A stretch of DNA of 64,000 bases from Serratia marcescens (GTDB taxonomy: Bacteria; Pseudomonadota; Gammaproteobacteria; Enterobacterales; Enterobacteriaceae). The notes under the pieces were generated by a model that worked only from the letters and a program-made list of their open reading frames with translations, was not told where the DNA came from and did no database searches. The stretch is from contig JADMXW010000007.1 of assembly GCA_015548865.1 (NCBI GenBank), positions 92,315 through 156,314 of the forward strand, written 5' to 3'. Positions 19,905 to 29,118 of the stretch are shown here, in pieces. A program made the position numbers and the translations under genes. Every line of letters starts with the position of its first letter. The first letter of the stretch is position 1.

Positions 19905-21005
19905 ATGCGTTATTTGGCTGTTGTATTACCCTTGCTGCTGGCTGCCTGTAGCAGCCATACTTCTGCACCCACGGCGATGACGCCTGACTCCCAGCCACCA
20001 GTATCCGGTGGATTTTTGTTGCAACCTGAGCATATCGGACCTTTGCAACAGGGGGATTTTGCGTTTAACAAAGAAACAGACCGTTTCGTTGACCGTATGG
20101 TGCGCGAACATGGGTTTGAGCGCCAGCAGTTGCATGATGTTCTGATACAGGCTAAAAAACTGGATTGGGTCATCCGTTTGATGGATCAGCAGGCGCCTGT
20201 CTCTGCCGGTGGACCACCAACACCAAACGGTGCTTGGGTACGCTATCGCAGCAAGTTCATCACGCCGGACAACGTGCAAAATGGTGTCCTGTTCTGGAAT
20301 CAATACAACGACGCGTTGCAGCGAGCTTGGCAAATCTATGGTGTGCCGCCAGAGATCATCGTCGGCATTATCGGCGTGGAAACCCGCTGGGGAAGGGTCA
20401 TGGGTAAAACGCGCATTATTGACGCATTAGCCACCCTGGCGTTTGCTTATCCGCGCCGTGCCGACTATTTTGCGGGTGAGTTGGAAACCTTTCTGCTGAT
20501 GGCGCGCAAAGAAGGGGATGACCCCCTTTCACTCAAAGGTTCCTATGCCGGTGCGATGGGCTACGGCCAGTTTATGCCATCATCGTTTAAGCAATACGCG
20601 GTAGATTTCAACGGCGATGGGCACATCAATTTGTGGGATCCGGTGGATGCCATCGGTAGCGTTGCTAACTACTTTAAGGCGCACGGTTGGACAGCCGGTG
20701 CTGAGGTGGCGATCCCGACCCAGGGCCAGGTGCCAAACACCTGGGATAGCGGTTTTAAAACCCGCTATCCGGTAGCGACATTGACCGCTGCGGGGTTGCG
20801 TACCAACCATCCATTGATTGGGTACTCGGAAGTCAGCCTGTTGCGTTTGGATATGGGGAACCAATTCCAGTATTGGTTTGGTTTGCCGAATTTTTACGCT
20901 ATCACCCGCTATAACCACAGTGTTCATTATGCCATGGCGGTATGGCAGCTCGGGTTAGCGGTGAAGCAGGCAAGCCGGCCAAATGGGTTGGTGGCGAGTT
21001 ACTGA
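19905..21005 (+). CDS. mltB: Membrane-bound lytic murein transglycosylase B
   Basis: 366 residues from the ATG at 19905, close to the 361 of E. coli MltB. A lipoprotein signal ends in LLLAAC. The catalytic glutamate lies in GVETRWG. A calcium-binding loop DFNGDGHINLWD, seen in the Slt35 structure, is present. It cleaves peptidoglycan glycan strands with formation of 1,6-anhydromuramic ends, acting from the inner face of the outer membrane. The frame opens upstream at a TTG (19884), but the lipoprotein start fits 19905 better. Confidence 0.94.
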   Translation: MRYLAVVLPLLLAACSSHTSAPTAMTPDSQPPVSGGFLLQPEHIGPLQQGDFAFNKETDRFVDRMVREHGFERQQLHDVLIQAKKLDWVIRLMDQQAPVSAGGPPTPNGAWVRYRSKFITPDNVQNGVLFWNQYNDALQRAWQIYGVPPEIIVGIIGVETRWGRVMGKTRIIDALATLAFAYPRRADYFAGELETFLLMARKEGDDPLSLKGSYAGAMGYGQFMPSSFKQYAVDFNGDGHINLWDPVDAIGSVANYFKAHGWTAGAEVAIPTQGQVPNTWDSGFKTRYPVATLTAAGLRTNHPLIGYSEVSLLRLDMGNQFQYWFGLPNFYAITRYNHSVHYAMAVWQLGLAVKQASRPNGLVASY

Positions 21006-21056
21006 GTGATTGCTTTAATGGCAAGAGTAGAAGGTTATTTTCCGTGAAATACAGCC

Positions 21057-21083
21057 CTGTTGCCCAGTGGTTCTGGGCAACAG
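21057..21083. terminator. Hairpin between mltB and the heparinase-like gene
   Basis: CTGTTGCCCAG-TGGTT-CTGGGCAACAG is an 11-bp perfect stem between two convergent genes. It lacks a strong U-run, so efficiency is uncertain. Confidence 0.6.
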
Positions 21084-21115
21084 AAGGTTTCTGTAAATGC
21101 AGGACTATGCTGCTG

Positions 21116-23113
21116 TTACGCATGGATATCCGGCAGAATCCCCACGTCATTATCAAATACGATTCGCGTAGTGACGCCCGCGCGGCACAGTGTTAACTGT
21201 ATTGTGTTTTTATCACGCCTTACCATGACATCGGTTATTGGTGTATCACTGCTAAAATCCCACACGCATACCAAACGAGCCTGAGGTTGATGGCTGCGCA
21301 ATACGAGATAGCTGAGGTCGGTGGTTGCCGGGTTGTCCGGCGCATACCCTTGCCAAAGTTCTGCTTCTCCATTAAGCCAGAGTGCAATCGTATCGGTCTG
21401 ATGAAGGAAATGCCGGGGCTGACAGCCGTGGAGTGGTGTCATCGTTGCTCCTCGCATTTGGCGCAGCGGCCCATCGATGGAAAAAACACCGGGTGAGCCG
21501 CTTTGATCTAAAGGCGTAGCAGCGAGATGTAGCGTCCAATCCAACTGCTGTTGGTGTGGGTTTTCTATGTCGGAAAGATCGATCAGGGTATCCCCCAACC
21601 ACAATAAGCGGCGACGGAAACGGATATCCTGCCAGGCATGGCTGTCCCATTCGACGCGCGTATGACTATTCAGGGTTGGCGGTGGTTGTCGCCAGTCAAC
21701 TTCGCAATCCAGCCAGTTAAAGGTGTTTCCCTGGTGCCAGCTCAATACCTCGACGCGTGAGGGGGGTTGGTTGGTTTGGTTCACTGTTAATGTATTATGC
21801 GTGGCACTATTTTTATAATAATCATAATGCAACTGTGCACCGTAACCTGTTGTTCCCAGGTCCGGTAGCAGCAGATTGCCACGGTGCCAAATGAGCAGGC
21901 TCAGTCGATCATAATGATCGTGCTCCCCCCCATAGGGCGTATGTTTGATGAGAACTGCCTGTTGCGTATCAGGTCGTCGCCACAAGGTAAGCCCTGCGCC
22001 GGGTGCGTAGGTTGAGTCTTGTGGGATAAATGTGATTGTGGCCTCGGGCAGCGCTTCTTCTCGCCAGAGTAATCTATCGATTCCGTCATCGTCGTCATTA
22101 TCGGTATGCCGTAACACAGCGGCGTAGAGAGGATCTCGCCAAACCGCCCAGGCGAATTCATAAATGTCCCGGTGATGCAGTTTTTCTTGCCCAGCCAGAC
22201 AGTCATTGAGGCGCGGAAAGGTGCCGTCCGGCCACAATAACGTCAGTGGAAAATCCAGCATTTTACGGTACCAGGGGCCGTCTAACAGACTCCAACGTGT
22301 GCCCCGAGCCAATTTTTCAAAGGCGATAAACCCTTGTAATGCATAATAGTGATAGTGTATGGACCCCTCAAACCATAGCCCCTCAGCCAAGAGCCCTTGT
22401 TCGAGTTGCCAACGCAGGCCATAGGGCTGGAATACGGCGAATTCCAGTAAATCCTCATCGTTGAGGATAAAGCCCAACACAGCGAGTGCCGCGTTGATTT
22501 TCACCTCATGATTATGCATCTGCGCGCTACGATGTTCGCGCAAAAAGGTCGCGCCACAACGTAACAGGTTGTCACTAATATGCTGTTGTTGCCCAGGGGA
22601 AAGTGTCTCGGCAATAAAATCATAGCCCAGTGCCATATCGAGCAGGCAATTAGCTTCACACAGGGTTTGTGCGTTCATTTTGCCAGGGCCATTATGGGGA
22701 ATATTGCCGTGCACGGCATACCCTGGATAGACATCGGCATAGCCCAGCAACACATCACGCACCTTATGAGCGTATTGTTCATCGCCGGTCAAACGCCACA
22801 GTAGCCCCAACTGATTGCAGGTGCTGGCGTTTCGTCCGTTCATTTCTCGCCACCAGGCACTGTCGTAAGGCTCTCCACTGAAAATGTGCCCATCCACTGG
22901 GCACCGGTGTTGATGAGGAGAACCGCTATCCCACGTCAATCGTACACCGTGATCGGGGCAAAAATAGTAGAGGTTCCAACTGGCGATACCCGTTTGAGGT
23001 ATTTGTAACGGTGCCGCGACTAACGGGGCGTAAGCCGCCGTTAGCCGTTCAAGAATGTTACTTTGTGCCGCGCGTTTGGCAATTGAAGACCACTGTTCGA
23101 CAAATTGCTTCAT
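21116..23113 (-). CDS. Heparinase II/III-family polysaccharide lyase, cytoplasmic
   Basis: 665 residues. An N-terminal alpha-helical toroid carries the conserved region MHNHEVKINAALAVLG. A C-terminal beta-rich domain has the catalytic-type motif GGEHDHYDRLSLLIWHRG (His and Tyr), as in the PL15/PL17 oligouronate lyases and heparinase II/III proteins. No signal peptide is visible, so it should act in the cytoplasm on imported oligosaccharides. Its ATG overlaps the last base of the stop of the exported lyase gene upstream (TAATG), which implies coupling. The substrate is an acidic, uronate-containing polymer by family; which one cannot be read. Confidence 0.82.
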   Translation of the reverse strand: MKQFVEQWSSIAKRAAQSNILERLTAAYAPLVAAPLQIPQTGIASWNLYYFCPDHGVRLTWDSGSPHQHRCPVDGHIFSGEPYDSAWWREMNGRNASTCNQLGLLWRLTGDEQYAHKVRDVLLGYADVYPGYAVHGNIPHNGPGKMNAQTLCEANCLLDMALGYDFIAETLSPGQQQHISDNLLRCGATFLREHRSAQMHNHEVKINAALAVLGFILNDEDLLEFAVFQPYGLRWQLEQGLLAEGLWFEGSIHYHYYALQGFIAFEKLARGTRWSLLDGPWYRKMLDFPLTLLWPDGTFPRLNDCLAGQEKLHHRDIYEFAWAVWRDPLYAAVLRHTDNDDDDGIDRLLWREEALPEATITFIPQDSTYAPGAGLTLWRRPDTQQAVLIKHTPYGGEHDHYDRLSLLIWHRGNLLLPDLGTTGYGAQLHYDYYKNSATHNTLTVNQTNQPPSRVEVLSWHQGNTFNWLDCEVDWRQPPPTLNSHTRVEWDSHAWQDIRFRRRLLWLGDTLIDLSDIENPHQQQLDWTLHLAATPLDQSGSPGVFSIDGPLRQMRGATMTPLHGCQPRHFLHQTDTIALWLNGEAELWQGYAPDNPATTDLSYLVLRSHQPQARLVCVWDFSSDTPITDVMVRRDKNTIQLTLCRAGVTTRIVFDNDVGILPDIHA

Positions 23114-24357
23114 TATTTGTGGTCCCCGGCCGCCGCTTTTTGCCGAAGTGGAGCGATCAGTGTCGTAATGTCTTCAGGGTATTTTTCCTGCAACCAGCGC
23201 GCTTTTTGCTGAAAGCGTGCATCATCAGGCCAGGCATGAGCTGCGTTCGAAAGGGTAGACAGCGCTTTTTTGTCGTCCCACTTGTCCAGATCTTTCCACG
23301 GCCACGGCGTATTGCTATCCACATACCCAGCGATGTACTCATATCCTTGACGCAGACTATGGTCGTCCAGACTGAAGTTCCAAATATCTACCCCCGCCTT
23401 TTCACCCAATCTTCCCAGCTTGTTATAGGCCTCCAGATTGAAATTACTGTAATGCCATGGGCGAGTGCGCTCGAGCTCTGCCATTTGGCGACCTTCCATA
23501 TCAAACTGCCCGGCAATACGGCGTAGCTGCGTCACTTGCAGGCGTTGTTTGGCTTCATCAGTCTTCCCGCTGAACAGGGCAAAGGTTGCTGCCTGAATAT
23601 CAAACCAAGTGCCGTGGTTGTTATGCCAGTTGTCTTCTTCGAACCCGTTCTGGCTGGTTGTCATCCAGGTATAAAAATCGCCAAACCACTGGGTCAATTG
23701 TCGATAGTCGTCATCCCCCAGCTTGCCCGATGTGCGTAGCAAGGCGATTGCATCGACAACATCGACCAGCGCGCGGCTATCAATGAGGCCAATCCCACGC
23801 CCGTTGTTGATACCCGGTATCGCCTGTGCATACTCAAGATTAGGGTTCATACGCGTTTTAGGGTCAATAAACCAGGTTCTCAGTTGAGCAACGGCTTTTT
23901 CTGCAAAGCGGGCGTCTTGAGAAAAGTACCAAGCGAGTGCCAGGGTATAAACGCCATTGCTCATCTTAACCAAGCGATTCTTGTCGGTCGCATCGCTGTT
24001 GGCATCGGGGTTAGTCTGGCCATCTTTTCGAATGTAGGGCAACCCGTCTTTTTTGTCCGGATCCGGCCACCAATAGGGAGGGAAACTGTAGTAATCGTGT
24101 TTGTCACCGCTTGCTGCTACCAGCGTTTTATCCATCACAGAGAAGAGCGGTTGTTTGAGTGTTGCTTCCGCTTTTGTCAGCAATGCCTGATGTGCTTTGA
24201 TAAATGCTGGCGCTTTGGCCGTAATTTGCTGGCGACTCCAGGCAAGATCGTTGTTATCCAGAATGAATGGTGCAGGCTCTGCTGCATAAAGAGCAGTACT
24301 TACACTGAGTGATAGTAAAGCAAGGCCCAATATTCCCCTGCGTGGAAACGTGGTCAT
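23113..24357 (-). CDS. Exported alginate-lyase-superfamily protein
   Basis: 414 residues. A Sec signal peptide ends near TALYAAEP, so it is likely periplasmic. The body matches the alginate lyase fold (Pfam PF05426, as found in PL5 and PL38): GDKHDYYSFPPYWWPDP near the N-terminus, QAIPGINNGRGIGLID and the core motif EDNWHNNHGTWFD. Proteins of this fold cleave alginate or polyglucuronate by beta-elimination. A paralogue without signal peptide lies at 29119-30264. It is first in a two-gene operon with the heparinase-like lyase and divergent from the ABC importer operon. Confidence 0.82.
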   Translation of the reverse strand: MTTFPRRGILGLALLSLSVSTALYAAEPAPFILDNNDLAWSRQQITAKAPAFIKAHQALLTKAEATLKQPLFSVMDKTLVAASGDKHDYYSFPPYWWPDPDKKDGLPYIRKDGQTNPDANSDATDKNRLVKMSNGVYTLALAWYFSQDARFAEKAVAQLRTWFIDPKTRMNPNLEYAQAIPGINNGRGIGLIDSRALVDVVDAIALLRTSGKLGDDDYRQLTQWFGDFYTWMTTSQNGFEEDNWHNNHGTWFDIQAATFALFSGKTDEAKQRLQVTQLRRIAGQFDMEGRQMAELERTRPWHYSNFNLEAYNKLGRLGEKAGVDIWNFSLDDHSLRQGYEYIAGYVDSNTPWPWKDLDKWDDKKALSTLSNAAHAWPDDARFQQKARWLQEKYPEDITTLIAPLRQKAAAGDHK

Positions 24358-24437
24358 AATGAAAATCCTTCTGAATCATTAGTGTATTGATGGCAAAAAA
24401 AACCTGTGCCGAATTTTTAATTCGACTTGTTTTAAGA

Positions 24438-24457
24438 AAAATAACTGATGTTATTTT
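24438..24457. promoter_or_regulatory. Perfect palindrome upstream of the lyase operon
   Basis: AAAATAAC-TGAT-GTTATTTT, with 8-bp perfect arms, lies 81 bp upstream of the exported lyase start in the divergent intergenic region. It is a plausible repressor operator, somewhat like the KdgR/GntR operator shape but not a clear KdgR box. No regulator gene is encoded within the locus. Confidence 0.4.
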
Positions 24458-24519
24458 GTGTGCAAAAAACAGTTTTATATAACGATGTCGAGTAGTCTAA
24501 GAGAGGGATTTATTTATAT

Positions 24520-24535
24520 TGTGATAATGTTCAAA
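24520..24535. promoter_or_regulatory. CRP-like site 1
   Basis: TGTGA-TAATGT-TCAAA matches 9 of 10 positions of the CRP half sites TGTGA-N6-TCACA. It lies in the divergent region between the lyase and ABC importer operons. Confidence 0.45.
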
Positions 24536-24695
24536 TTTATCTGTTTGGTTAAAAAATGACATTAAATCTGTAATCAGAGTCACGTTATTTGCTTGTTTTA
24601 AGCTATTTTTTATTTTATAAATTATTTTTGTTGTTTTTTATCTTTTTGTTTTTTAAGTGAAAAATAATCATGTCACTTTATTTGTCACTTTTGTG

Positions 24696-24711
24696 TGTGA
24701 TGTGGATCAAA
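24696..24711. promoter_or_regulatory. CRP-like site 2
   Basis: TGTGA-TGTGGA-TCAAA, also 9 of 10 positions. It lies nearer to the importer operon (start 24920). Two CRP-like sites in one divergent region suggest catabolite control of both operons. Confidence 0.45.
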
Positions 24712-24919
24712 TTTATAAGCGAGAAAATAATATTTCTTTTATACCGTATTGTATTGCGAAATTCATTTCTATCTAATAAGAAAAAGTTGTGTTATCTGAC
24801 AATCATTAAATCATGGGAAATAATAATTCCCTGTAAGGCTTGTTTGTTTTTTCGTGATTTTACCCGGTAATTCTCTTTGTAGCGATTGCATGTTACTCAC
24901 TAATAAAGGATATAAAGCT

Positions 24920-26209
24920 ATGCCTACAAATAAACTACGTTCTTTGTTGCTCATTTCTGCACTGGGGTTGGGGATCGGGCAAAGTGTTGCGGCAACCACA
25001 CTTAATGTATGGATTAGAGCTAGCAATGACTCAAAAAATATCTACAACAAGGAGGCCGAAACCTTTGAGAAAAAGACGGGCATAAAAATCGAGTATTTCA
25101 ATGCCACAACGGATTTTGAACAACGCTTGGCCCGCGCCGCAGCTGGGAACGCATTACCTGATCTGATTTTTAATGATGCCGCATCCTTAGGGCAATTCAT
25201 CCAGCTTGATATCGTGCAGGAAATTGACCCGAAATCCATCGCTGGCAGCGATCAACTGTTTCCTGCCGCGTGGGCAAGTACACGTTACATTGATGGCAAG
25301 TATTACGGTGTGCCTACATCAGCACAAACGTTTGCCTTGTTTGTGCGCAAGGACTGGCGTGAAAAGTTAGGGTTGCCCCAGCCTAAAACCTGGGACGATA
25401 TTCTCACGCTGTCGAAGGCCTTTGCCACCCAGGATCCTGATGGCAACGGTAAAAACGATACTTATGGTTTTATTATTCCCGCCTCAACGACACGAGGTTA
25501 TGCCAGTTGGTTTGCCAGCAGCTTTATCTGGCAAGCCGGGGGCGATTTTGTCAAAGAACAAGAGGGTAAATTCACTGCTACTGTAAATACGCCGCAGGTG
25601 GCACAGGCATTGACGTTTATGCGTACCATGATCTGCGACAAGAGTGCCCAACCTGGCGCGATTAACGCAACTACCGCTGATGTGATCCCTTCTTTCCGTT
25701 CTGGTCAAACAGGCATGTTCTTTACCGGTCCCTATCACATCGCCTTATTTGATCGAGATCCTGGTAAAGATAAGTATGAAGTCGTACCGATCCAAGGACC
25801 GAAAAATGACGCTACCTTGGCGGAGGGCACCACGGTATTTCTGATGAAAAGCAGCAAACAGAAAGACGCTGCGCGTAAGTTTATGGAGTTCATGATTTCC
25901 GAAGAGGGACAAGAGATAGGGATGGGTAAAGGAAGTGACTTTATACCGATCGTTCGCTTGCCAATAAATAAAAATGTTGATGTCAAAAACATCTATCAGG
26001 ATGCCCGCTGGGAAACCTTTGCTCGTCTCTATAACGAGAATGGGCGCTATGTGCCCCAGATCCCCAACTGGACGCCTGTTCGGCAAGTCACCTCTGATGG
26101 CTTTAACCGTATTCTCGCTGATTGTGGCAGTGACATTGCCAAAGAGCTCGATGCCACCAATGGCAAAGTAGCAATCGAATTGGAAAAACAGAACGTGCTG
26201 GCTAAATGA
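24920..26209 (+). CDS. ABC transporter sugar-binding protein (SBP family 1)
   Basis: 429 residues from the ATG at 24920, with AAAGGA 9 nt upstream. A signal peptide (LLLISALGLGIGQSVAA) leads into a family-1 extracellular solute-binding protein with the typical TTLNVWIRASN start, the FNDAASLGQF segment and a MFFTGPYHIALF motif. It should bind oligosaccharides in the periplasm and deliver them to the permeases encoded next. The context of polysaccharide lyases implies oligouronides released by the exported lyase. Confidence 0.9.
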   Translation: MPTNKLRSLLLISALGLGIGQSVAATTLNVWIRASNDSKNIYNKEAETFEKKTGIKIEYFNATTDFEQRLARAAAGNALPDLIFNDAASLGQFIQLDIVQEIDPKSIAGSDQLFPAAWASTRYIDGKYYGVPTSAQTFALFVRKDWREKLGLPQPKTWDDILTLSKAFATQDPDGNGKNDTYGFIIPASTTRGYASWFASSFIWQAGGDFVKEQEGKFTATVNTPQVAQALTFMRTMICDKSAQPGAINATTADVIPSFRSGQTGMFFTGPYHIALFDRDPGKDKYEVVPIQGPKNDATLAEGTTVFLMKSSKQKDAARKFMEFMISEEGQEIGMGKGSDFIPIVRLPINKNVDVKNIYQDARWETFARLYNENGRYVPQIPNWTPVRQVTSDGFNRILADCGSDIAKELDATNGKVAIELEKQNVLAK

Positions 26210-26220
26210 GGCGTTTTTGC

Positions 26221-27162
26221 ATGACTTTACGTGATACAACTTCTCCCCCGGTTATCGGGGGAAATTCCTCTCGTGGCGTTCCCTGGTTAACAGCAAAACG
26301 TAAACGAGCACTGATTCCCTGGATATTCCTCGCTCCCGCGCTGGTGATATTCACCTGGTTCAAATTCATCCCCATGATTCAGGGGCTGATCATGAGTTTC
26401 TTCAAGGTGAATTTTAACCAGCCCAATGAGTGGGTAGGGCTGCATAATTTCTCTCGTGCGTTTGCTGATACCGAGTTGCACAGTGCGGTGTTCAATACCT
26501 TCCTCTACGTGGTGGTGACCATGTTTGCAGCAGCGATCCTGGCATTTTTTCTTGCCATGCTGCTGGAAGGACCGGCTCGTCATTTGCGTTTTATTCGTAC
26601 GGCGATCTTTTTGCCGGCGGTTACCAGTGCGGCAATCGTTGCTGAAATGTGGCGCATTCTGTTCAACCCTACTCCGAATGGGGTCGTCAATCATGTATTA
26701 AGCTGGTTTGGTATCGCCGATCAGGGGTTTCTTGCCAGTCAGGATCAGGCTTTGTGGATCATTATTTTGCTGCATATATGGAAAGCCGTGCCTTACAACA
26801 TGGTGATTTTCATTGCAGGTTTGGCCGGTATCAGCCGCGATCTGTATGACGCTGCCAATGTGGATGGTGCAAATTGGTGGAACCGACTGCGTTACGTGAC
26901 ACTCCCCGGCATGATCCCTGCGCTTTCTGTGGTGTTGATGCTGTCATTTATCCGTGGTTTCCGCGTGTTTGCGGAAGTGTATGCCACTACGGGCGGTGGC
27001 CCCTCCAATGCAACCGAAATGATCATGACCCATATCTACAAGCTTGGTTTTGAACGGTTTGACTACGGATATGCCTCTGCAGTGTCATTCCTGCTGTTCG
27101 CCTTTACGGTGTTGCTGACGGTCTGCCATCTCACACTGAAAAAACGAATCGCACGTTATTAA
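26221..27162 (+). CDS. ABC sugar transporter permease (MalF/UgpA type)
   Basis: 313 residues from the ATG at 26221, chosen because GAGG lies 9 nt upstream. An in-frame ATG at 26206 overlaps the stop of the binding-protein gene. It has six or so membrane segments and the EAA loop DLYDAANVDGANWWNRLRYV, which docks the ATPase. Inner-membrane subunit of the CUT1-type importer, paired with the next permease. Confidence 0.9.
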   Translation: MTLRDTTSPPVIGGNSSRGVPWLTAKRKRALIPWIFLAPALVIFTWFKFIPMIQGLIMSFFKVNFNQPNEWVGLHNFSRAFADTELHSAVFNTFLYVVVTMFAAAILAFFLAMLLEGPARHLRFIRTAIFLPAVTSAAIVAEMWRILFNPTPNGVVNHVLSWFGIADQGFLASQDQALWIIILLHIWKAVPYNMVIFIAGLAGISRDLYDAANVDGANWWNRLRYVTLPGMIPALSVVLMLSFIRGFRVFAEVYATTGGGPSNATEMIMTHIYKLGFERFDYGYASAVSFLLFAFTVLLTVCHLTLKKRIARY

Positions 27163-27171
27163 GGAACCGCT

Positions 27172-28011
27172 ATGTTGAGTAAACGCTGGGAGATGGCCGG
27201 ACGCTGGGCAATTTACGCTCTGTTGCTGATGGTTTTTGTGGGGCCGTTCTGGGGCATTGTGGCAACAGCCTTCAGCGGTGAGCCCGTGAAGCCGGGTGAG
27301 CTTTTGGCTTGGCCGCAAGGTTTCTCTCTGGATAACTTTATTTTTGCCTGGCAGAACATTGGGGTATGGCGCTATTTGCTGAACTCCGTCATTGTTGTGT
27401 TTGTCGGCACCACGTTACAGGTTTCAGTCAGTGCTCTGGCGGCCTATGCCTTGGCGCGCAAGAAATTTCGCGGCGCAGCGCTGGTGAGCCTGGTCATTCT
27501 CTCAACCATGATGTTGCCAGAAGAAGTTATTGCCATCCCGCTGTATATGATCATCAACTGGCGCCTGCCTTTTATCGATGCCTCACTTTATAACAGCTAC
27601 CTCGGCATGATTTTACCGGTAGTCGGCTGGGCCTTTTCTATTTTCGTTCTCACCGAATTTATGTCAGCCATCCCAAAAGAGCTGGAAGAGGCGGCACGCG
27701 TGGATGGGGCCAACGAGTGGCAAATTTTCTTCCACGTCATTTTGCCGCTGGTCAAACCTGCCCTCGGTACTGTTGTGACATTCGGTTTTATCATGATTTG
27801 GGATCAATATTTGCTGCCGTTGATTGTGGTGAATCACGACAGTCTCAACACGATTCCGGTGATCCTGGGAACACTACGTACAGACGAAAGTATTACGCCC
27901 AATATTTTTATTGCCATTACGTTGTTGGCGATGCTGCCCAGCATCATCGTCTATCTGGGTCTGCAAAAACATTTTAACCGCGGGATTATGTCCGGCGCGG
28001 TGAAAGGATAA
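27172..28011 (+). CDS. ABC sugar transporter permease (MalG/UgpE type)
   Basis: 279 residues with the EAA motif ELEEAARVDGANEWQIFFHV and six hydrophobic segments. AAGGA precedes the ATG. It lies 9 bp after the first permease and 10 bp before the ATPase gene in a tight operon. Inner-membrane partner of the MalF-type permease. Confidence 0.91.
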   Translation: MLSKRWEMAGRWAIYALLLMVFVGPFWGIVATAFSGEPVKPGELLAWPQGFSLDNFIFAWQNIGVWRYLLNSVIVVFVGTTLQVSVSALAAYALARKKFRGAALVSLVILSTMMLPEEVIAIPLYMIINWRLPFIDASLYNSYLGMILPVVGWAFSIFVLTEFMSAIPKELEEAARVDGANEWQIFFHVILPLVKPALGTVVTFGFIMIWDQYLLPLIVVNHDSLNTIPVILGTLRTDESITPNIFIAITLLAMLPSIIVYLGLQKHFNRGIMSGAVKG

Positions 28012-28021
28012 GGAGTCTGCT

Positions 28022-29113
28022 ATGGGTTCGGTTGTACTACATAACGTGCGCAAGTCATACGATGAGGCACATGTGATTAAAGATGTCTCATTAACGATCC
28101 CTGACGGTGAGTTTTGCGTATTGGTCGGCCCCAGCGGATGCGGGAAGTCGACGCTGTTACGTATGATTGCTGGCCTGGAGGAAATCACCTCCGGCGAGGT
28201 GCATATCAATGAGAAAAACGTGACTGACGTTGAACCTAAGCTGCGTGATATCGCGATGGTGTTTCAAAGCTATGCGCTTTATCCACAGATGACGGTGCGT
28301 GAGAATATGGGGTTCGCATTAAAAATGGCGAAACTCCCGAAAGCTGAGATCGACAGAAAAGTGAATGATGCAGCCGCATTGCTCGGGCTGGAGCCTTTAC
28401 TGGATCGTTTACCGAAAGATCTCTCTGGGGGACAGCGCCAGCGTGTGGCGATGGGGCGTGCTATCGTTCGAAAACCTCAGGTGTTTTTGTTTGATGAGCC
28501 GCTCTCTAACTTGGATGCAAAACTACGTACTCAGGTACGTGGTGAGATCCGTGAGCTCCACCGCCGGTTAAAAACGACTTCAGTATATGTAACGCACGAT
28601 CAAATTGAAGCGATGACCATGGGGCAGATGATTGTAGTACTGCGTGATGGTCGGGTAGAGCAGACGGGAACGCCGTTGGAATTGTACGATCGCCCAGCGA
28701 ATCTGTTTGTTGCCGGTTTCATTGGTTCACCGCAGATCAACCAACTGGCGGGCGAGATAGTACTGGAGGACGCGGCTCCGCGCCTGCGGCTGAAGGATGG
28801 GGCGTTGCTGAAACTCCCGAGTGGGCTTGCGGTTAAGCATGGTCAGCAGGTGGTATATGCCATTCGCCCCGAGCAGGTGAACGTGCTGGATGCCGCAAGC
28901 GAAGATGCTCTGGAAGCCAAGATTACGGCGATTGAAAATACCGGATCGGATATGCAACTTTTTTGTGATACCGGCGGGGGAGCCTTTACCTCAGTATTTA
29001 AACAGCGATTGGCGTTACAAGAAGGACAAACTGTTTGGTTGCAGCCCAGACTTTCCGGTATACATCTTTTTGATGCGGAAAGTGGAACACGGATTGCGAG
29101 CCAAGAGGAGTAA
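28022..29113 (+). CDS. ABC sugar transporter ATPase (UgpC/MalK/MsmX type)
   Basis: 363 residues. The ATPase domain has Walker A GPSGCGKS near 38-45, signature LSGGQRQR, Walker B VFLFDEPLSNLD and a switch histidine in VYVTHDQIEA. A C-terminal TOBE/MalK-like regulatory domain follows. A good ribosome-binding site (AAGGAG) precedes it. It energises the importer for lyase products. The MalK-type C-terminal domain leaves room for regulation by inducer exclusion, but this is not shown. Confidence 0.93.
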   Translation: MGSVVLHNVRKSYDEAHVIKDVSLTIPDGEFCVLVGPSGCGKSTLLRMIAGLEEITSGEVHINEKNVTDVEPKLRDIAMVFQSYALYPQMTVRENMGFALKMAKLPKAEIDRKVNDAAALLGLEPLLDRLPKDLSGGQRQRVAMGRAIVRKPQVFLFDEPLSNLDAKLRTQVRGEIRELHRRLKTTSVYVTHDQIEAMTMGQMIVVLRDGRVEQTGTPLELYDRPANLFVAGFIGSPQINQLAGEIVLEDAAPRLRLKDGALLKLPSGLAVKHGQQVVYAIRPEQVNVLDAASEDALEAKITAIENTGSDMQLFCDTGGGAFTSVFKQRLALQEGQTVWLQPRLSGIHLFDAESGTRIASQEE

Positions 29114-29118
29114 ACCAC

